Assembly (NCBI GenBank): GCA_050943735.1
Contig: JBMNPT010000002.1
Location: 1 to 64,000 of the forward strand
Direction: 5' to 3'
Length of the DNA stretch: 64,000 nt
Source: JBMNPT01 sp050943735
GTDB lineage: Bacteria > Bacillota > Clostridia > Oscillospirales > RGIG577
Under the pieces are notes generated by a model. That model ran no database searches. It was not told the DNA's origin and saw only the letters and a program-made list of their open reading frames with translations. Numbering within the stretch: the first letter of the stretch is position 1; every line of letters begins with the position of its first letter. The position numbers and the translations under genes are program-made. Positions 56,847 to 64,000 of the stretch are shown piece after piece.

Positions 56847-57626
56847 TTATCGCTTCTGCTTGTGGGCGCGAGCCATTTCCCACATCAGGATGCCCGCCGC
56901 TACGCCGGCATTGAGAGACTCCACCTGGCCCATCATGTCAATGTACAGCCCTCCATGGCTCAGCGCCGCTGCTTGCGGGCTGACTCCATGGGCCTCATTG
57001 CCCACCATGACACATACTTTCCCTCCCAGCGTGGTATGAGCAACACTCTGCGCCTGATCATCTAGCAAACTGGCCCAGATGGTAAACCCTTCCCGGCGCA
57101 TCCGCTCCAATATGGCACAAGGTTCCTCTACACACAGCACTGGCTGCCGGAACAGACTGCCCATGGTACTGCGGACCACTTTGGGATTGAACAGCTCCAC
57201 ACAGCCCGCCGCGATGACCAGATCCATCCCCATGGCTTCGGCCGTACGCAGAATAGTCCCCATATTGCCTGGGTCCTGCAGCCCATCCAACAGCAGACAG
57301 GTGCTGCACTCCTCCAATGGCCGCTCCCGGAGGGCCATCACACAGCTGGCCGCTACCGGCTGGGGAGTGCGAGTGTCCGTCACCGCCTCCAGCACATGAG
57401 GAGCCACAGCGTATACCGCCGTTCCCTGCGCCTCCAGCTGCTGCTTCCACTCAGGCTCCAATGCCGATTCTTCCGTATAGAGCAGAGTGGTCAAATGCTG
57501 GCCGCTGCGCAATGCTTCGCCGATCATTTTCCCACCCTCCAGGAGAAATTCTCCCGTTTTTTTTCGTCCATTCCGCTGCTGTAAGGCTTTCAACCGCTTC
57601 ACAACGGGATTTTGAGTGCTTGTCAA
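56847..57626 (-). CDS. SpoU-family RNA 2'-O-methyltransferase (TrmH/RlmB-like)
   Basis: A 259-residue SPOUT enzyme. Opening TSTQNPVVKRLKALQQRNGRKK is the substrate-binding start of the RlmB-like group; the knot has LLLDGLQDPGNMGTILRTAEAMGMDLVIAAGCVELFNPKVVRSTMGSLFRQPV, and KVCVMVGNEAHGVSPQAAALSHGGLYIDMMGQVESLNAGVAAGILMWEMAR. Target 23S rRNA or tRNA is not told by sequence. The TTG start at 57626 agrees with homologs. Upstream of dprA on the same strand with a 12-base gap. Confidence 0.87.
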   Translation of the reverse strand: MTSTQNPVVKRLKALQQRNGRKKTGEFLLEGGKMIGEALRSGQHLTTLLYTEESALEPEWKQQLEAQGTAVYAVAPHVLEAVTDTRTPQPVAASCVMALRERPLEECSTCLLLDGLQDPGNMGTILRTAEAMGMDLVIAAGCVELFNPKVVRSTMGSLFRQPVLCVEEPCAILERMRREGFTIWASLLDDQAQSVAHTTLGGKVCVMVGNEAHGVSPQAAALSHGGLYIDMMGQVESLNAGVAAGILMWEMARAHKQKR

Positions 57627-57681
57627 CCGTTCGATTTTCCCCTGCCCCCTTTCAGGTATTTGAAGCCGAGTTTACCATTAC

Positions 57682-57709
57682 ATTATAGCAACAACCAAAG
57701 AGATTGCAA
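57682..57709 (-). promoter_or_regulatory. Promoter of the methyltransferase / dprA / topA run
   Basis: Minus-strand TTGCAA (57704-57709), 16-base spacer, TATAAT (57682-57687) preceded by TGC (extended -10). Confidence 0.6.
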
Positions 57710-57786
57710 CCATATTTTTCAATTATTTGCCCTTTGTTCACATTTGAAGGCCTTTCTTCCCGTTCAAAAAGTGTCTGTGAAACGCA

Positions 57787-57814
57787 AAAAGGCGGCTGCC
57801 TAAGCAGCCGCCTT
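57787..57814 (-). terminator. Terminator of pckG
   Basis: AAAGGCGGCTGC and GCAGCCGCCTTT form a 12-bp stem with a 4-base loop and a T-run on the minus strand, about 20 bases past the stop. Confidence 0.9.
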
Positions 57815-57833
57815 TGATGAATTTGCGGAAAAA

Positions 57834-59600
57834 TTACTTCAGATTTTCTTCCAGCTTGGCCAGCTCTGCCTTCAGCTCTTCGGGCAGGGTATCGCCAATC
57901 TTGGTTTCGTAGAATTCCTTGATGCCCTTGACATCTTCTTTCCACAGTTCCTTATCCACTTCCAGCAGACCCTTGATGGTATCCACAGTCACGCCGTCCA
58001 GGCCCTCGATGTCGATATCTTCAGGCTTGGGCACATAACCGATGGCAGTTTCCACAGCGTCCACCTTGTCTTCGCAGCGATCCAGGATCCAGTTCAGCAC
58101 TCTCATGTTGTCGCCGAAACCAGGCCAGATGAAGTGACCTTCGTCGTCGGTACGGAACCAGTTCACGTTGAAGATCTTGGGCTGATGCTTTACCTTCTTG
58201 CCCATTTCGATCCAGTGCTGGAAGTACTCGCCCATGTTGTAGCCACAGAAGGGCAGCATAGCCATGGGATCACGACGTACCACGCCTACAGCGCCAGCAG
58301 CAGCAGCGGTGGTCTCAGAAGCCATGATGGAGCCTACGAACACGCCGTGGTTCCAGTCGCGGGACTGGTACACCAGGGGAGCGGTCTTGGCACGACGGCC
58401 GCCAAAGATGATGGCAGACAGCGGCACACCAGTAGCAGAATCAAATGCAGGAGAGATGCAGGGGCAGTTCTTAGCCGGAGCAGTGAACCGGGAGTTGGGA
58501 TGTGCGCCCTTCTCGCCAGTGGTGGGATCCCAGGGTTCGCCCTTCCAGTTGGGTACGCCCATGGGAGGATTCTTGTCCAGACCTTCCCACCATACGCCGC
58601 CATCCTTGGTCATAACCACGTTGGTGAAAATGGTGTTGGATCTGGTAGAAGCCAGAGCGTTGTAGTTGGACTTTTCGTTGGTGCCGGGAGCCACGCCGAA
58701 GAAGCCATTTTCGGGGTTCATAGCCCACAGACGGCCGTCGTCGCCCACACGGATCCAGGCGATGTCATCGCCCACGCACTCCACCTTGTAGCCCTGATCA
58801 GCCAGGAACTTGGGAGGAATGAGCATAGCCAGGTTGGTCTTGCCGCAGGCAGAGGGGAATGCAGCTGCGATATACTTGGTCTCCTGACCGGGCTTGGTCA
58901 GACCCAGGATGAGCATGTGCTCAGCCATCCAGCCTTCCTTGCGGCCCAGGTAAGAGGCAATACGCAGAGCAAAGCACTTCTTGCCCAGCAGCACGTTGCC
59001 GCCGTAACCGGAGTTAACGGACATAATGGTGTTTTCCTGGGGGAACTGCACAATGTAACGATTCTCTTCATCCAGATCAGCCTTAGCGTGCAGACCCTTG
59101 ATGAAATCAGCGCTGTCGCCCAGAGCGTCGTATACTTCCTTGCCCATTCTGGTCATGATGGCCATGTTGAGCACCACGTAGATGGAGTCGGTGATCTCGA
59201 TGCCGTACTTGGCAAAGGGAGAACCGATAACGCCCATGGAATAGGGGATGATATAAGCGGTACGGCCCTTCATGGCGCCGGTGTACAGCTTATTCAGCTT
59301 GGCGTGCATCTCAGCGGGATCCATCCAGTTGTTGGTGTTGCCAGCCTCATGCTTGGTGGGGGTGCAGATGAAGGTTCTGCCTTCCACACGGGCCACGTCG
59401 TTCACAGCGGTTCTGTGATAGTAACAGCCAGGCAGCTTCTCCTGGTTCAGCTTCACAATCTCACCGGTGGAGCAAGCTTCCTTACGCAGCTCTTCCAGCT
59501 GCTCTTCGCTGCCGTCCAGCCATACGATTTTGTCGGGCTGGGTCATGTCGGTCATTTCCTTGATCCAGTCCAGCACAGCCTTGTTGGTAGTTAAAGCCAT
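57834..59600 (-). CDS. pckG: Phosphoenolpyruvate carboxykinase (GTP)
   Basis: A 588-residue enzyme interconverting PEP and oxaloacetate with GTP. P-loop AAAFPSACGKTNLAMLIPP with the reactive Cys, metal sites in VECVGDDIAWIRV and FGVAPGTNEKSN, and IIFGGRRAKTAPLVYQSRDWNHGVFVGS. In gut anaerobes it often runs in the PEP-carboxylating direction with GDP. Codon choice is more biased than in neighbours, as in highly expressed genes. The start at 59600 follows GAGAGGAG; a start two codons earlier overlaps it. Monocistronic. Confidence 0.95.
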   Translation of the reverse strand: MALTTNKAVLDWIKEMTDMTQPDKIVWLDGSEEQLEELRKEACSTGEIVKLNQEKLPGCYYHRTAVNDVARVEGRTFICTPTKHEAGNTNNWMDPAEMHAKLNKLYTGAMKGRTAYIIPYSMGVIGSPFAKYGIEITDSIYVVLNMAIMTRMGKEVYDALGDSADFIKGLHAKADLDEENRYIVQFPQENTIMSVNSGYGGNVLLGKKCFALRIASYLGRKEGWMAEHMLILGLTKPGQETKYIAAAFPSACGKTNLAMLIPPKFLADQGYKVECVGDDIAWIRVGDDGRLWAMNPENGFFGVAPGTNEKSNYNALASTRSNTIFTNVVMTKDGGVWWEGLDKNPPMGVPNWKGEPWDPTTGEKGAHPNSRFTAPAKNCPCISPAFDSATGVPLSAIIFGGRRAKTAPLVYQSRDWNHGVFVGSIMASETTAAAAGAVGVVRRDPMAMLPFCGYNMGEYFQHWIEMGKKVKHQPKIFNVNWFRTDDEGHFIWPGFGDNMRVLNWILDRCEDKVDAVETAIGYVPKPEDIDIEGLDGVTVDTIKGLLEVDKELWKEDVKGIKEFYETKIGDTLPEELKAELAKLEENLK

Positions 59601-59617
59601 TTTCATTCTCCTCTCAT

Positions 59618-59652
59618 TCTATACCGATTGCTCGATACTAAAATCTATACCG
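59618..59652. repeat. Direct repeat in the pckG leader
   Basis: TCTATACCG (59618-59626) recurs at 59644-59652, 26 bases apart, between the promoter and the ribosome site of pckG. A regulator site or RNA element is possible; nothing known matched. Confidence 0.4.
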
Positions 59653-59658
59653 CTTATT

Positions 59659-59687
59659 ATTATAATCAAAAACTGTCAAGATTGCAA
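59659..59687 (-). promoter_or_regulatory. Promoter of pckG
   Basis: Minus-strand TTGCAA (59682-59687), 17-base spacer, TATAAT (59659-59664), giving a leader of about 55 bases. A TTGACA also lies inside the spacer but is too close to the -10. Confidence 0.65.
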
Positions 59688-59688
59688 T

Positions 59689-60585
59689 TCATTTAACAAG
59701 ATTTTTGCCATTTCCTGCAGATTTGTCCTGCCCGCCAAAAAAATCTGTCATTGCGGCAAGCTGCTCCAATGTGAGCCGTTCCCCCCGGATATTTTCCGGA
59801 AGGCCCAACTGCCGCAGCGCCTCTGTAATTTGTTCCTTGCTCACCCCTACGCCGCTGGAGGCTAATGAGTTAACAAAGGTCTTTCTTCGCTGAGCAAAAG
59901 CCCCGCGCACAATGTCAAACAACAGTTTTTCGTCCCGCACTTCCACCGGAGGCCTCTCTCGCACTTCCAGGCGAATCACCGCACTTTCCACTTTAGGCGC
60001 GGGCATAAAGCACTGAGGGGGTACCGTAAATAGCAGCTGCGGCCGGGTGTAATAATGCACCGCCGCCGAAATCGCCCCCGCCTCTTTTTCTCCGGGAGCG
60101 GCGCACAGCCGCTGGGCCACTTCCTTCTGCACCATGACAGTGATGGACTCCACCGGCAGCTTTTTTTCCAGCAAAGCCATGATGATGGGGGTGGTGATAT
60201 AATAGGGAAGATTGGCGCACACACACACCCGTCCATCGCCAAACTCACTGCGCAGTAGCTGAGGCAAGTCCAGTTTCAGCACATCTCCGCTGACAATTTT
60301 CACATTTTGATGTTCCCGCAGTGTATAGGCCAATATGGGGGGCAAGCGCTGATCAATTTCAATGGCTACCACCTTGCCTGCCTGCTTGGCCAGTTCATGG
60401 GTCAACACCCCAAAACCGGGACCAATTTCCACTACCCCGCAAGTGTTGTCCGCCCCGCAGCTGGCTGCAATGCGCTGCGGCACCTCCGGATCAATGAGAA
60501 AATTCTGTCCCAGTTCTTTGGAAAACCGAAAATGAAACCGGTCCAGCAAAGATCGCACCACTTTAGGATCACACAGTTGTTCCAT
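59689..60585 (-). CDS. rsmA: 16S rRNA dimethyladenosine transferase (KsgA)
   Basis: A 298-residue enzyme that dimethylates A1518 and A1519 of 16S rRNA. FSKELGQNFLIDPEVPQRIA at the start, SAM motif EIGPGFGVLTHELAKQAGKVVAIEID, and the catalytic NLPYYITTPIIMALL. The stop is just beyond the pckG promoter. Its translation follows the small Cys-containing gene by 9 bases. Confidence 0.94.
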   Translation of the reverse strand: MEQLCDPKVVRSLLDRFHFRFSKELGQNFLIDPEVPQRIAASCGADNTCGVVEIGPGFGVLTHELAKQAGKVVAIEIDQRLPPILAYTLREHQNVKIVSGDVLKLDLPQLLRSEFGDGRVCVCANLPYYITTPIIMALLEKKLPVESITVMVQKEVAQRLCAAPGEKEAGAISAAVHYYTRPQLLFTVPPQCFMPAPKVESAVIRLEVRERPPVEVRDEKLLFDIVRGAFAQRRKTFVNSLASSGVGVSKEQITEALRQLGLPENIRGERLTLEQLAAMTDFFGGQDKSAGNGKNLVK

Positions 60586-60594
60586 AGCGCCTCC

Positions 60595-60915
60595 TCACTG
60601 CTGGAAGGTAATGCTGGCATCCTTGGGAAGGGCCAAGCCACATTCCACTTCCATACATTTGATGATACCTGCCAACACAGGACAGCTGGCATGTCCGGGG
60701 AAGTTGGCGGCCGCATATTGGTACAGCGCGTTCACACCAGGCTTGCTCAGGCAGATCTCAAAGGCATCAAAGGTATCTCCCAGCTCTTCCATCATTTTAC
60801 GCACCGCTTCACAGCCCGAACGCACCGTCACCTTGACTTCCATCTGGTCTTCACTCACCGCTTCCACACTGGTGGGCAGATTGCATACGCCTGGCTGAAT
60901 CATCACTTTTGTCAT
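60595..60915 (-). CDS. Conserved hypothetical protein (106 aa) upstream of rsmA
   Basis: A 106-residue protein, start MTKVMIQPGVCNLPTSVEAV. It has five cysteines (GVC, SGC, EIC, SC, KCMEVECG), a compact alpha/beta look, and no transmembrane segment. The spread Cys could bind metal or form a redox pair. AGGAGG precedes the ATG at 60915 by 8 bases, while an upstream in-frame start overlaps it. It forms an operon with rsmA (9-base gap). Family not recognised with confidence. Confidence 0.65.
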   Translation of the reverse strand: MTKVMIQPGVCNLPTSVEAVSEDQMEVKVTVRSGCEAVRKMMEELGDTFDAFEICLSKPGVNALYQYAAANFPGHASCPVLAGIIKCMEVECGLALPKDASITFQQ

Positions 60916-61030
60916 ACATATATCCTCCTTCATGGGGTACGTTTTCTCCTCTTACGGTACCACAAAACCTGACAAAAGGCAATTGACTTCCAGCAGTCGC
61001 CTTCTGTTTTCTGTTCCCAGCAAAAAATCC

Positions 61031-61059
61031 TTGCCCACCTGACAAAAGTCTGCTATAAT
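61031..61059 (+). promoter_or_regulatory. tRNA-Ser promoter
   Basis: TTGCCC (61031-61036), 17-base spacer, TATAAT (61054-61059) preceded by TGC (extended -10), about 24 bases before the mature 5' end. Confidence 0.65.
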
Positions 61060-61082
61060 AGTAAAGCACTTTTCTATAATAT

Positions 61083-61171
61083 GGAGCGGTATCGAAGTGG
61101 TCATAACGGGGCTGACTCGAAATCAGCTTGCCGGCAACGGCACGTGGGTTCGAATCCCACCCGCTCCGCCA
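61083..61171 (+). tRNA. tRNA-Ser, anticodon CGA
   Basis: A class II tRNA: acceptor GGAGCGG/CCGCTCC, anticodon arm CTGACTCGAAATCAG (anticodon CGA reads UCG), a long variable arm (CTTGCCGGCAACGGCAC), T arm GGGTTCGAATCCC and an encoded CCA. Its own promoter and terminator flank it. Confidence 0.95.
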
Positions 61172-61173
61172 AA

Positions 61174-61214
61174 AAAGTCTGCAAATCCAAATGGATTTGC
61201 AGACTTTTCTTTTT
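61174..61214. terminator. Terminator of tRNA-Ser, bidirectional
   Basis: AAAAGTCTGCAAATCC and GGATTTGCAGACTTTT form a 16-bp stem with a 4-base loop. It also faces the convergent cupin gene. Confidence 0.92.
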
Positions 61215-61224
61215 GCCCGCGGAA

Positions 61225-61557
61225 TTAAAAAACCACCACCAGCATCATTTTGAACGCCTCTTCTCCATATACTGCGTGGGGATGCCCCGCAGGCATCACG
61301 ATGGATTCCCCTTCATGGAGCAGATACTCCACCCCGTCAATGGTGATTTTCCCAACTCCATCCAGACAGGTGACAAAAGCGTCGCCGCCCGATTCATGCG
61401 TACTGATCTCCTCTCCCTTGGCAAAAGAGAACAGCGTGATGCTCAGCGCACTGTTTTGAGCCAGTGTTTTGCTCACCACCTGCCCCTCTTGGTAGGCAAT
61501 CTGGTCCTTCAGCACCAGCACCTCCGCCTGACGGATGTTTTTCATCTTCACACTCAT
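61225..61557 (-). CDS. Cupin-domain protein
   Basis: A 110-residue single-domain cupin. The two motifs are EISTHESGGDAFVTCLDGVGKITIDG, with His and Glu ligands, and GESIVMPAGHPHAVYGEEAFKMMLV with His-Pro-His. Such small cupins bind a metal and may sense or process small molecules. AAGGAGAG precedes the start. It follows the ferredoxin gene in the operon opposite the Crp/Fnr regulator. Confidence 0.85.
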   Translation of the reverse strand: MSVKMKNIRQAEVLVLKDQIAYQEGQVVSKTLAQNSALSITLFSFAKGEEISTHESGGDAFVTCLDGVGKITIDGVEYLLHEGESIVMPAGHPHAVYGEEAFKMMLVVVF

Positions 61558-61585
61558 ACTCTACACTCTCCTTGTTTGATTTCAC

Positions 61586-62275
61586 TCACTCCAACACCCT
61601 ACCATCCACCGAAATGGTGACCACCTGCCAGGGAATCCATTTGCCGCTGTCCTGCAGCGCCTTTTTAACAGCCATTTCCAAACCGCCGCAGCAAGGCACT
61701 TCCATACGCACCACAGTGACGCTTTGAATCTCATTGTTTTGGAGAATCTGGGTCAATTTTTCGCTGTAGTCCACCTGATCCAACTTTGGGCAGCCAATCA
61801 GCGTAATCTTCCCACGCATAAATTCCTGGTGCAGATTGGCATAGGCATAGGCGGTACAATCCGCGGCAATCAACAGCTTGGCCCCATGGAAATAGGGTGC
61901 ATTCACCGGAACCAGTTTGATCTGGCAGGGCCACTGCCCCAGCTGAGAAGTTGGAGAAACACCTGGAACTGTGTGCGTCTCCTGTACAGGCTGGAGCCGT
62001 TTCATCCGCTGACCGGGACAGCCCCCCAAATGCGCCTTCTGTTTTTGATGCTGCAAAACCGCCTGCTCATCATAGGCTTTGGCCTCCCGCTCCACAAAGG
62101 TGATGGCCCCCGTAGGACAGGTGGGCAGGCAATCTCCCAGTCCATCGCAAAAATCATCCCGCAGCAGTTTGGCTTTGCCATTTACCATCCCGATGGCTCC
62201 TTCGTGACATGCCTGGGCACAGGCACCGCATCCATTGCACTTTTCCTGGTCTATTTCAATAATTTTTCGGATCAT
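61586..62275 (-). CDS. 2[4Fe-4S] ferredoxin-domain protein
   Basis: A 229-residue iron-sulfur protein. Residues 10-60 hold a typical CNGCGACAQAC cluster and a second CDGLGDCLPTCP cluster, the diferredoxin arrangement. The last 130 residues form an extra domain with Cys in AADCTAY, GCPK and VPCCGG, which may bind another cofactor. It is usually seen beside cupins and Crp/Fnr regulators in Clostridia. It is the first gene of the operon, transcribed divergently from the regulator. Confidence 0.85.
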   Translation of the reverse strand: MIRKIIEIDQEKCNGCGACAQACHEGAIGMVNGKAKLLRDDFCDGLGDCLPTCPTGAITFVEREAKAYDEQAVLQHQKQKAHLGGCPGQRMKRLQPVQETHTVPGVSPTSQLGQWPCQIKLVPVNAPYFHGAKLLIAADCTAYAYANLHQEFMRGKITLIGCPKLDQVDYSEKLTQILQNNEIQSVTVVRMEVPCCGGLEMAVKKALQDSGKWIPWQVVTISVDGRVLE

Positions 62276-62288
62276 GTTTCATTCCTCC

Positions 62289-62317
62289 TTGTTTTGTTGA
62301 CTTCATTTTAGTACAAT
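62289..62317 (+). promoter_or_regulatory. Candidate promoter of the Crp/Fnr regulator
   Basis: TTGTTT (62289-62294), 17-base spacer, TACAAT (62312-62317), 44 bases before the ATG at 62361. Confidence 0.5.
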
Positions 62318-62318
62318 C

Positions 62319-62340
62319 AAAACAGAAAGTACGTTGTTTT
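62319..62340. promoter_or_regulatory. Candidate Crp/Fnr operator
   Basis: AAAACA and TGTTTT flank 10 bases in the space between the divergent genes; a matching GTTTTG/CAAAAC pair surrounds the promoter (62291-62323). The half-sites are the AT-rich type, not the TGTGA/TCACA of E. coli CRP. Confidence 0.45.
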
Positions 62341-62360
62341 AACCACAAAAGGAGTGTTTT

Positions 62361-63017
62361 ATGTTTCCAGTTCATCATCCCATTTTCCGTGACATCACAC
62401 AGGAGGAATTCAACGAAATGACCGCCTCCGGGTGCATTCGTACTTCTGAATACGAAAAAGATGCTTTCCTGTTTCACATGGGAGACCGCACCGAAGAATT
62501 CGGTATCCTGCTGTCAGGTGAAATTCACATTGAAAACATCGACCTGTGGGGCAACCGTATGATTTTACACAACATCACAGCAGGACAGGCTTTTGCGGAA
62601 ACCTATGCTTTTTGCCAGGTGCCCGTTCTAGTGGATGTAGTGGCGGTGCAAAACTGTCAGGTGTTGTTCGTTCACATTGGGACTTTGCTCTCTCCCCGCA
62701 ACCAGGCACGTTCCTGGTATAGCAAACTGCTATACAATCTGCTGGTGCTCTCCACCGACAAAAATCTGGCCTGGGCCAATCGCATGCTCTGTGTCTCTTC
62801 CAAAGGCATCCGTGCCAAGGTGATGACCTATCTGTCCTCCGAAGCAGTCCGACGTGGCTCCATGAAATTTTCCATTCCCTTTGACCGTCAGCAGATGGCT
62901 GACTATCTAAATGTGGAACGCAGCGCGTTGTCCAAAGAACTGGGGCGCATGCAGCGAGAAGGAATTTTGACTTTTCACAAAAATCAATTCCATTTGCACC
63001 GTGTAGACCATCCATAA
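62361..63017 (+). CDS. Crp/Fnr-family regulator
   Basis: A 218-residue regulator. The cyclic-nucleotide-like sensor domain is residues 1-130 (DAFLFHMGDRTEEFGILLSGEIHIENIDLWG), then a dimer helix, and the C-terminal winged helix FDRQQMADYLNVERSALSKELGRMQREGIL. It lacks the N-terminal cysteine cluster of E. coli FNR, so its signal is different. AAAAGGAG precedes the ATG. Given its divergent neighbour, it likely controls the ferredoxin/cupin operon. Confidence 0.88.
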   Translation: MFPVHHPIFRDITQEEFNEMTASGCIRTSEYEKDAFLFHMGDRTEEFGILLSGEIHIENIDLWGNRMILHNITAGQAFAETYAFCQVPVLVDVVAVQNCQVLFVHIGTLLSPRNQARSWYSKLLYNLLVLSTDKNLAWANRMLCVSSKGIRAKVMTYLSSEAVRRGSMKFSIPFDRQQMADYLNVERSALSKELGRMQREGILTFHKNQFHLHRVDHP

Positions 63018-63056
63018 AAAAGCCCGCAGATGATATCCATCTGCGGGCTTTTGCGG
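63017..63056. terminator. Bidirectional terminator
   Basis: AAAAGCCCGCAGATG and CATCTGCGGGCTTTT form a 15-bp stem between the regulator and asnB, serving both convergent genes. Confidence 0.92.
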
Positions 63057-63057
63057 A

Positions 63058-64000
63058 TTAAAATCCGCTGGCTCCATAGTTTTTGAGTACCCGGGCGGAG
63101 GGATCGTCCACGTCACAGCCTTCCCAGGTTTTGTTGGGCATCCAGAAATCCTTGATCATACGGGCCTGACCGGGGTAGTATTTCTCAAACAGATCCCGGT
63201 ACAGCAGGCTCTCCTTGGTAAAGGGTGTCCCATAGCGATACTGTCCGCATTTTTTCCAGCACTCCTGATCGGTATATCTTTGTGCTGCAAATTCCTTGAG
63301 ATCATCCACCATGGAGTGACCCACTGCGTCGGAAAACGCAGCCTTCTCTCTCCACAGAATTTCATCAGGCAACAGGTGATCCTGCTCAAAGGCATGCCGC
63401 AGCAGATATTTTCCCTTGCCATAGGTGTTGAGCTTCAAAGCAGGGTCCACCTTCATGACATACTTTACAAAATCCAGATCCCCAAAGGGTACCCGGGCCT
63501 CCATGGAGTGTACGCTGATGCAGCGATCCGCCCGCAGCACATCATACATATACAGCTCATCCACCCGTTTTTTGGACTCCTCCTGAAACGCCTTGGCCGA
63601 GGGGGCAAAATCGGTATATTTATACCCGAACAGCTCGTCGGAGATCTCACCAGTCAGCAGCACCCGCACATCGGTCTGCTGCCGGATGGCCTTGCAGCAC
63701 AAATACATACCCATGCTGGCCCGGATGGTGGTGATGTCCCAGGTTCCCAGTGCCGCCACCACTTCAGGCAACAACTGGATCACATCCTCCCGGGAGATGA
63801 TCACCTCGGTGTGCTGAGAACCAATAAAGTCCGCCACCTGACGAGCATATTTCAAGTCGATGGCGTCAGTGTCCATGCCAATGGCAAAGGTGCGGATGGG
63901 TTTGTCCATCAGTTTGGCTGCAATGGCGCACACCAGACTGGAATCCAGCCCGCCGGACAGCAGGAAGCCCACTGGAGCATCGGCGTCCAGTCTCTTTTCC
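63058..64000 (-). CDS. asnB: Asparagine synthase B, 3' part (N terminus outside window)
   Basis: The C-terminal synthetase domain of glutamine-dependent asparagine synthetase. Reading continues to the window edge (EKRLDADAPVGFLLSGGLDSS); the ATP-binding SGGLDSS, the conserved GEISDELFGY and the SVHSMEARVPFGDLDFV signature are all visible. The N-terminal glutamine amidotransferase half lies outside. Only one chain is seen to 63058, ending in the shared terminator. Confidence 0.93.
   Translation of the reverse strand, partial: EKRLDADAPVGFLLSGGLDSSLVCAIAAKLMDKPIRTFAIGMDTDAIDLKYARQVADFIGSQHTEVIISREDVIQLLPEVVAALGTWDITTIRASMGMYLCCKAIRQQTDVRVLLTGEISDELFGYKYTDFAPSAKAFQEESKKRVDELYMYDVLRADRCISVHSMEARVPFGDLDFVKYVMKVDPALKLNTYGKGKYLLRHAFEQDHLLPDEILWREKAAFSDAVGHSMVDDLKEFAAQRYTDQECWKKCGQYRYGTPFTKESLLYRDLFEKYYPGQARMIKDFWMPNKTWEGCDVDDPSARVLKNYGASGF

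Noticed and set aside
58134..59594. 486-residue frame antisense to pckG
   Set aside because: No ribosome site; pckG is complete and highly conserved.
1..64000. CRISPR arrays, insertion sequences, rRNA, classical phage structural genes
   Set aside because: No spaced direct repeats, transposase motifs, rRNA strings or capsid/tail genes were seen in the window.

Overview
The window is a stretch of a bacterial chromosome, most likely from an anaerobic gut Clostridia of the Oscillospiraceae type. Clues are the moderately high GC outside the first 2.6 kb, strong Gram-positive ribosome binding sites, a SigH-type sigma factor, a flavo-diiron protein with rubredoxin, GTP-dependent PEP carboxykinase, and the clostridial gene groups aroQ / M24 peptidase / efp / CD1247-domain and yhbY / nadD / yqeK / LCP / rsfS. 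Genus and species cannot be named from this evidence. No rRNA, insertion sequence or CRISPR array was seen.

Positions 1 to about 2640 are the right end of an integrated mobile element whose other end lies outside the window. It is visibly AT-rich. It carries a truncated gene, a small unknown gene, two divergent XRE-family regulators separated by a compact promoter/operator switch, and a tyrosine integrase. Just past the integrase, a 9-bp inverted repeat around an 8-bp spacer (2612-2637) sits where base composition changes to that of the chromosome. It is the best candidate for the recombination core.

From 2.7 to 30 kb are short metabolic and stress operons: a membrane protein, a double zinc-ribbon protein, sigH, a DUF4364 regulator, a nucleobase permease, a HAD nucleotidase, a fumarase beta subunit, a coiled-coil division protein, tRNA-Arg(CCG), nudC and glpK. 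They are followed by a cadmium/zinc export operon (ArsR repressor, separate HMA protein, P1B ATPase), rubredoxin plus flavo-diiron protein, an amidohydrolase, an acetyltransferase with yjbQ, pyrophosphatase, and an alanine/glycine symporter behind a glycine riboswitch. Then come cca, a flavin reductase with an SdpI-like protein, clpC, ilvE, a secreted protein with a degenerate NodB domain, a membrane protein with a long tail, and a nucleosidase-like protein.

From 30 to 60.9 kb lie mostly leftward housekeeping operons. They cover EF-P and AroQ, DNA repair (nfo, rarA), S21, LeuRS, NAD synthesis and ribosome silencing, cell wall attachment (LCP), the rdgB-ftsY-smc-radical SAM-rnc block, the acpP-plsX-trmFO-topA-dprA block, an rRNA/tRNA methyltransferase, pckG and rsmA.

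From 61 to 64 kb are tRNA-Ser(CGA), a cupin/ferredoxin operon divergent from a Crp/Fnr regulator, and the 3' part of asnB, which runs off the window. Most of the window is ordinary housekeeping. The least explained parts are the element end with its regulatory switch, the degenerate deacetylase, the substituted nucleosidase, the unpaired fumarase beta subunit and the Crp/Fnr-ferredoxin-cupin module.
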